DNA from: CAZADA01 sp964568975
GTDB lineage: Bacteria; Pseudomonadota; Alphaproteobacteria; Caulobacterales; Maricaulaceae
Length of the DNA: 13,592 nt
Direction of reading: 5' to 3'
Assembly: GCA_964568975.1 (NCBI GenBank)
Contig: CAZMSO010000062.1
Span: 1-13,592, forward strand
Shown: positions 7,574-13,592 of the stretch, piece after piece
Position numbering within the stretch: the first letter of the stretch is position 1
Layout: each line of letters begins with the position of its first letter
Program-made: the position numbers and the translations under genes
The notes under the pieces: generated by a model
Seen by the model: the letters and a program-made list of their open reading frames with translations, nothing else
What the model was told of the DNA's origin: nothing
The model's database searches: none

Positions 7574-7874
7574 GCCCCGCCCGACTGCGACCGGCCGCGT
7601 TACTCCGCTGGGTCAGACGCGCTGGGTCAGACGCGCTGGGTGAAACACCACGCCGGACACTGCGTGAAACCCAGCATAGCGCCCAGCGGGCGCGCGACAC
7701 CGTCGCCGAGCCGCCGAGATGACCCGGGCGCGCCGCTTCCCTGTCCCAGACTGGACCGCTCTCTCCCGCAACAGCAACAGCCTCGCCCCTTGACGCGCGC
7801 CGCGCGACAGCGCCACCTGAGTGACGCTGATCGAGAGCGCGCCTGCGCCCCTTCACCGCCGCGGGAGACAGTCC
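7574..7874 (+). other. Long bioB leader without a gene
   Basis: This 301-base stretch precedes bioB. It contains a 14-bp tandem repeat (7607-7648) and two later segments, acccagc (7669-7675) and cccagcg (7682-7688), that are complementary to the repeat unit and could pair with it. I find no BioR-type operator (TTAT-ATAA palindrome), no BirA-like operator and no known riboswitch pattern. A TTGACG at 7790-7795 has no matching -10 element. Confidence 0.4.
7607..7648. repeat. 14-bp tandem repeat, about 2.5 copies, upstream of bioB
   Basis: Two exact copies of gctgggtcagacgc (7607-7620 and 7621-7634) are followed by a partial copy gctgggtgaaacac (7635-7648). The array begins 34 bases after the stop of the upstream gene. 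Complementary segments follow within 50 bases, so the transcript could fold. A repeated operator or a replication-slippage product are both possible. Confidence 0.6.
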
Positions 7875-8957
7875 ATGGCGCCGCTTGACGCCCCAAACAC
7901 CTCCGACGTCACGCCCTCCACACGCGACCCTCGCGGCGACCAGCCCCACTCTGGCTGGACCCGCGCGGCGATTGCAGAACTCTATGATCAGCCCTTCGCG
8001 GACCTCGTGTTCACCGCTCAGCAGGTGCTGCGGGCCCATTTCGATCCGAACGAGATCCAAACCTGCCGCCTTCTGTCGGTGAAGACGGGCGGATGCGCTG
8101 AGAATTGCGGCTATTGCAGCCAGTCCGCCCACGCTGATGCGGGCGTGCCGGCCGGCAAGCTGATGGCGCGCGAGGCGGTCTTGGCGGAGGCTCAGGCTGC
8201 GAAAGCTGACGGCGCGTCACGGTTTTGCATGGGCGCGGCCTGGCGCAGTCTGAAGGATCGCGATCTCGCCGCCGCCTGCGCGCTCATCGCTGATGTCAAA
8301 GCGCTCGGCCTGGAGACGTGCGTGACCCTCGGCATGCTGGAGGACGGCCAGGCGGAGGCGCTGCGCGCGGCGGGGCTGGATTACTACAATCACAATCTGG
8401 ATTCCGCCCCGGAATACTACGACCAGGTGGTCACCACCCGCACCTATCAAGACCGTCTCGACACGCTGGCGCGGGTCCGCTCGGCGGGGCTGAAGACGTG
8501 CTGCGGCGGCATTATCGGCATGGGCGAGACGCGCGACCACCGCGTGGGATTGATCCACGCGCTTGCCTCCTTGCCGGAGCCGCCCCACAGCGTGCCGATC
8601 AACGCGCTTGTGCCCGTCGCCGGCACGCCGTTGGGCGACGCCGCCCTGGCCCACGGCTCGACCTGCGACGCGGTGGAGTTCGTGCGCACCATCGCGGTCG
8701 CGCGGATTGTGTTTCCCGCCTCCATGGTCCGCTTGTCCGCCGGGCGCGACACCATGGGCCGCGAACTCCAGGCGTTGTGTTTCCTTGCCGGTGCGAATTC
8801 GATTTTTGTCGGCGCGCAGCTGCTGACGACGCCCAATCCGCAACCCAGTGCGGATGAGGCGTTGTTCGCCGCGCTCGGCCTGCGGCCGATGGCGGCCGGC
8901 GATGAGGATGTGCGTCTGGCGCAGGCGCGCGCACGCCGAGCCGAGGGCGCGCGTTAA
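7875..8957 (+). CDS. bioB: Biotin synthase BioB
   Basis: Radical-SAM enzyme for the last step of biotin synthesis; it inserts sulfur into dethiobiotin. The 360 residues contain the SAM/[4Fe-4S] motif CAENCGYC (Cys74, Cys78, Cys81), the [2Fe-2S] ligands Cys118 (RFCMGAA), Cys149 (TCVTLGML), Cys199 (TCCGGIIGMGE) and Arg276 (RLSAGR), plus YYNHNLDSAPEYY and FLAGANSIFVGAQLLTTPNP. All catalytic residues are present. The ATG at 7875 is chosen because GGGAG (7863-7867) stands 7 bases upstream. A GTG at 7821 is in frame but lacks such a site. The N-terminus carries about 25 extra Pro/Ser/Thr-rich residues before the conserved core. No bioA, bioD, bioF or bioY is visible, so the gene stands apart from a biotin operon here. 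Confidence 0.97.
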   Translation: MAPLDAPNTSDVTPSTRDPRGDQPHSGWTRAAIAELYDQPFADLVFTAQQVLRAHFDPNEIQTCRLLSVKTGGCAENCGYCSQSAHADAGVPAGKLMAREAVLAEAQAAKADGASRFCMGAAWRSLKDRDLAAACALIADVKALGLETCVTLGMLEDGQAEALRAAGLDYYNHNLDSAPEYYDQVVTTRTYQDRLDTLARVRSAGLKTCCGGIIGMGETRDHRVGLIHALASLPEPPHSVPINALVPVAGTPLGDAALAHGSTCDAVEFVRTIAVARIVFPASMVRLSAGRDTMGRELQALCFLAGANSIFVGAQLLTTPNPQPSADEALFAALGLRPMAAGDEDVRLAQARARRAEGAR

Positions 8958-9277
8958 AGCACAGCCGGGAGGGAGATGATGGCGAGGAGCGTTCCCGCAT
9001 GCGCGACAAGCACCGCAAATCCCGTCCACGCCAGCCAGCCACGATCCAGGGCGACCGCCGCCCACGTCAGCGCCGGTGCGAGAAGCAAACTGACCGGCAG
9101 GCTCGCCGCCACGCCGTCCGCAGCCGCGCCCACCAAACCGCGGCCGGCGTCTAAGGCCGTCGCCATTTCCGGCAGAAGCGCCACAAGCACGGTGACCGCG
9201 ACGGCCGGCGCCGCCATGAAGCCGCACGCCAGCGTCAGCGCGCTCGCCCACACCGCCACCGCCCACCGGTCCGCCAT
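8954..9277 (-). CDS. Unrecognised small membrane protein
   Basis: I do not recognise this 107-residue protein. It is almost entirely hydrophobic, with probably three membrane helices (about 8-36, 56-76 and 82-103), few charges, and conserved-looking Pro and Gly breaks. The ATG at 9277 has GAGGGGG 5 bases upstream, a good ribosome site. It runs toward bioB and the two stop codons overlap tail to tail by 4 bases (8954-8957). On the other side it is divergent from xthA, with 87 bases between the starts. It is too short for BioY, the biotin transporter. The hydrophobic reading frame and the ribosome site support a real gene, but a plus-strand frame is also open across the same bases. Confidence 0.65.
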   Translation of the reverse strand: MADRWAVAVWASALTLACGFMAAPAVAVTVLVALLPEMATALDAGRGLVGAAADGVAASLPVSLLLAPALTWAAVALDRGWLAWTGFAVLVAHAGTLLAIISLPAVL

Positions 9278-9364
9278 CCACGCCCCCTCACACCCGCGTC
9301 GCCTCTGTCTGCGCGCCCCCCGCGCGCTGACGGTTTGACGCGCCGCGGCTTGCGGAGACGCGCC

Positions 9365-10147
9365 ATGAAAATCGCCACATGGAACGTTAACTCAATCGGC
9401 GCGCGCCTGCCCACTGTCTTGGCGTGGTTGGAGGACGCCGCCCCCGACGTCGCCTGTCTTCAAGAAATCAAATGCGTCAGCGAGGCCTTTCCCACCGACG
9501 CGCTGGACGCGCTCGGCTATCACTGCGCGGTCTTTGGGCAAAAGAGCTATAACGGCGTCGCGATCCTCTCAAAAGCGCCGCTGACGGATGTGCGCCGAGG
9601 TTTGCCCGGCGATGACGACGATGAACAAGCCCGCTACATTGACGCGCTGGTGGAGGCTCCTGACGCAGCGATGCGCGTGGCGTCGATTTACGCGCCCAAC
9701 GGCAATCCCATCGCGTCGCCGAAGTTTTCCTACAAGCTCCGTTGGCTGGCGCGGCTGCGCGCTCACGCCGCCAGCTTGCTGGCGCTGGAGGAGCGCCTGG
9801 TGCTCGCGGGCGATTACAACGTCATTCCCCGGGATGTGGACGTCCATGATCCCGCGGCCTGGGCGGACGACGCCCTGCTCCAGCCCGAAAGCCGCGCTGG
9901 TCTGCGCGCATTGACTTGGCTTGGGCTGACCGACGCCTATGAGGCCGTCGACGGGCGCGCCCATCACTACACCTTCTGGGACTACCAAGGCGGCGCTTGG
10001 CCGAAGGACTACGGCGTGCGCATTGATCACGTGTTGCTCAGCGCCCAGGCCGCTGACCACCTCGATTCGGTGGAGATCCACCGCGCCGCGCGCGCCATGG
10101 ACAAGCCATCTGACCACGCACCGGTCACAGCGATCTTTGCGGCGTGA
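9365..10147 (+). CDS. xthA: Exodeoxyribonuclease III
   Basis: Apurinic/apyrimidinic endonuclease and 3'-5' exonuclease of base excision repair. The 260 residues, close to the 268 of E. coli, carry the whole family signature: WNVNSI (Asn7), CLQEIK (Glu34, metal), IYAPNG (Tyr109), AGDYNV (Asp150, Asn152), RIDHVLL (Asp221) and PSDHAPV (Asp250-His251). The ATG at 9365 begins MKIATWNVNS, the usual start, with GGAG (9354-9357) 7 bases upstream. An earlier in-frame start at 9335 would add ten Arg-rich residues. xthA near erpA and dgt is common in alphaproteobacteria; here three extra genes stand between erpA and xthA. Confidence 0.96.
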   Translation: MKIATWNVNSIGARLPTVLAWLEDAAPDVACLQEIKCVSEAFPTDALDALGYHCAVFGQKSYNGVAILSKAPLTDVRRGLPGDDDDEQARYIDALVEAPDAAMRVASIYAPNGNPIASPKFSYKLRWLARLRAHAASLLALEERLVLAGDYNVIPRDVDVHDPAAWADDALLQPESRAGLRALTWLGLTDAYEAVDGRAHHYTFWDYQGGAWPKDYGVRIDHVLLSAQAADHLDSVEIHRAARAMDKPSDHAPVTAIFAA

Positions 10148-10192
10148 CTCGCCGCGCACCGGGTCCAGACAGAGCGCGCGGGGCCGCGAGTC
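10146..10192. repeat. Inverted repeat at the end of xthA
   Basis: The arm gactcgc (10146-10152), which includes the last two bases of the xthA stop codon, is complementary to gcgagtc (10186-10192), with inner GCGC pairs that could lengthen the stem. There is no T run after it, so if it ends transcription it is not a standard intrinsic terminator. The arrangement resembles the hairpin at the tatC stop. Confidence 0.35.
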
Positions 10193-10501
10193 GCACGACA
10201 CTGCCTATATTGCAGCGCATGGTGTGAAAACTGTGGGAAATCCCGATGACGGACGATTATACGCGCGTTTGCACGGTGCGTGACTGCCGTTTGACTGCGT
10301 GTGTTTGTGCGCCGCGTGCTGACTCCGCCGCCGCGCGGTCCTAAGGTGGGGAGGCGTGTGTCGGTTTGTCACTTTTTGTGTCTTTCGGACGCGGCTTAGC
10401 CGTGACAACCGCACATTAAGGTCAGATTTCTACGGTGATGTCGCGATGACGGGGCGAGCACCCCAGCGGTCGCCAAGAATGATCAAGGAGGAACAACAAC
10501 C
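10148..10501 (+). other. Intergenic region between xthA and the small gene at 10502
   Basis: These 354 bases hold no large gene. Visible items are the inverted repeat ending at 10192, a 32-codon cysteine-containing reading frame (10246-10344), sequence blocks shared with the leader at 6540-6578 (cactttttgtgtc at 10370-10382, gacgcg at 10388-10393, ggcttagcc at 10393-10401), and a strong ribosome site AAGGAGG (10485-10491). TTGTCA at 10366-10371 resembles a -35 element, but no -10 stands 16-18 bases after it. Confidence 0.4.
10246..10344 (+). CDS. Possible 32-residue cysteine-containing peptide
   Basis: A short reading frame, ATG to TAA, encodes a peptide with four cysteines in 13 residues (CTVRDCRLTACVC, residues 9-21). 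The only ribosome-site candidate is GGGA about 8 bases upstream, which is weak. It could be a real small peptide, a leader peptide for the gene at 10502, or chance. The spacing of the cysteines (C-x4-C-x4-C-x-C) is the only point in its favour, so confidence is low. Confidence 0.2.
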   Translation: MTDDYTRVCTVRDCRLTACVCAPRADSAAARS

Positions 10502-10681
10502 ATGGCGGACCAGAAACACTTGTTTCCAGCGTTGACCGCGGCGTGCCTTTACGCCGGCGTAAAAAAAGCCGCAGCGACGCCGCAGGACGCCACGGCGCAC
10601 ACTGATCCGCATCCGGGTGAGGAGTTGTGCTCAGACGTGGAAGAGGCTGCGCGCACGCCGGATCTTGTGCGCGCCGCATAA
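10502..10681 (+). CDS. Unrecognised 59-residue small protein
   Basis: I do not recognise this product. The frame begins MADQKHLFPALTAACLYAGV and ends with TAA at 10679-10681. AAGGAGG (10485-10491) lies 10 bases upstream, as good a ribosome site as any in the window, which is the main support. The first 24 residues could form a short helix (LTAACLYAGVKKAAA); the rest is hydrophilic and acidic, with two cysteines in all (15 and 43). There is no clear signal peptide or membrane span. Its stop codon is the first three bases of the 17-bp repeat array that runs into the assembly gap. It faces valS, which ends about 295 bases away including the N run. Its leader shares blocks with the leader of the gene at 6662. 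Confidence 0.55.
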   Translation: MADQKHLFPALTAACLYAGVKKAAATPQDATAHTDPHPGEELCSDVEEAARTPDLVRAA

Positions 10682-10888
10682 GGGCCCAAACAGCGTAAGG
10701 GCCCAGACAGCGTAAGGGCCCAGACGAACGCGCNNNNNNNNNNNNNNNNNNNNNNNNNNNNNNNNNNNNNNNNNNNNNNNNNNNNNNNNNNNNNNNNNNN
10801 NNNNNNNNNNNNNNNNNNNNNNNNNNNNNNNNNTAAGGGCCCAAACAGCGTAAGGGCCCAGACAGCGTAAGGGCCCAGACGAACGCGC
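10679..10888. repeat. 17-bp tandem repeat array interrupted by an assembly gap
   Basis: The unit is taagggcccaRacagcg, 17 bp with a central GGGCCC palindrome. Left of the gap are copies at 10679-10695, 10696-10712 and a modified one, taagggcccagac followed by gaacgcgc, at 10713-10733. The right side (10834-10888) has the same three copies in the same order with the same base differences. The two blocks are 55 bp each and identical. The whole array is bracketed by a 10-bp direct repeat gcgcgccgca (10669-10678 and 10885-10894). The unit length is not a multiple of three and each copy starts with TAA. It lies between the convergent small gene and valS. Confidence 0.85.
10734..10833. other. Run of 100 N (assembly gap)
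   Basis: Exactly 100 unknown bases, a conventional placeholder for a gap of unspecified length. It falls inside the tandem repeat array, between two identical 55-bp blocks. Any reading frame drawn through it is meaningless. Confidence 0.98.
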
Positions 10889-10975
10889 GCCGCAATCGGC
10901 CGCACTGCACCGCCGACGCCGTGCGCGGGCGCGGACGGCGACGTCGCGCCGACCACGCGTTGGAACGACGCCGCC
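10889..10975. other. Convergent intergenic DNA after valS
   Basis: This GC-rich stretch lies downstream of valS on the minus strand. It contains a perfect 10-bp palindrome gcgacgtcgc (10938-10947) and a small hairpin, cgccgt (10917-10922) with acggcg (10935-10940) around a 12-base loop. Neither has a T run, so a standard terminator for valS is not visible. Confidence 0.3.

Positions 10976-13592
<2,617 letters not shown>

Noticed and set aside
7790..7795. TTGACG as a -35 element for bioB
   Set aside because: The bases 16-18 further on are GC-rich with no resemblance to a -10 element.
7821..7874. Upstream GTG start for bioB
   Set aside because: No ribosome site precedes it, whereas GGGAG stands 7 bases before the ATG at 7875.
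8217..9281. Minus-strand frame of 354 codons across bioB
   Set aside because: It is antisense to bioB, whose iron-sulfur and SAM motifs are all present; the translation is low-complexity Gly/Arg/Ala.
10679..10888. CRISPR array
   Set aside because: The units are 17 bp and directly abutting, with no unique spacers and no cas genes.

Overview
The window reads as a chromosomal housekeeping segment of a GC-rich alphaproteobacterium. The strongest pointers are the gene order on the left half (dgt, SPOR protein, nagZ, tatA, tatB, tatC, serS on the minus strand, with erpA divergent from dgt) and an alphaproteobacterial conserved block in the SPOR protein just after its membrane segment. A family-level assignment (Caulobacterales, Maricaulales or Parvularculales are possible) cannot be made from sequence reading alone. 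A run of exactly 100 N at 10734-10833 shows this is a draft scaffold.

Left half, minus strand (1-5979): seven genes in one direction, probably one transcription unit starting upstream of dgt: a dGTPase-family HD hydrolase, a membrane-anchored SPOR-domain protein, the cell-wall recycling glycosidase NagZ, the complete twin-arginine translocase (TatA, TatB, TatC) and seryl-tRNA synthetase, which is cut by the window edge. Coupling is tight: SPOR/nagZ overlap by 4 bases and tatB/tatC by 1 base. In many alphaproteobacteria argS lies between dgt and the SPOR gene, and scpA-scpB between nagZ and tatA; both are absent here.

Middle, plus strand (6104-10147): the A-type iron-sulfur carrier ErpA, an unrecognised protein with two membrane segments and a long disordered tail, biotin synthase BioB (without other biotin genes), a small unrecognised membrane protein on the minus strand that converges on bioB, and exonuclease III. 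ErpA and BioB are functionally related in a general way, since BioB needs both a [4Fe-4S] and a [2Fe-2S] cluster.

Right part (10148-13592): an intergenic zone with a 59-codon small gene that has a very good Shine-Dalgarno sequence, then a 17-bp tandem repeat array that begins at that gene's stop codon and is broken by the N gap, then valyl-tRNA synthetase on the minus strand, lacking its N-terminus at the window edge. The two 55-bp blocks on either side of the gap are identical, which suggests an assembly overlap or an unresolved longer array.

I see no CRISPR array, transposase, phage gene, tRNA or rRNA, and no convincing new multi-gene system. The items most worth a second look are the small gene plus repeat array at the gap, the missing argS and scpAB, and short sequence blocks shared by two intergenic leaders.
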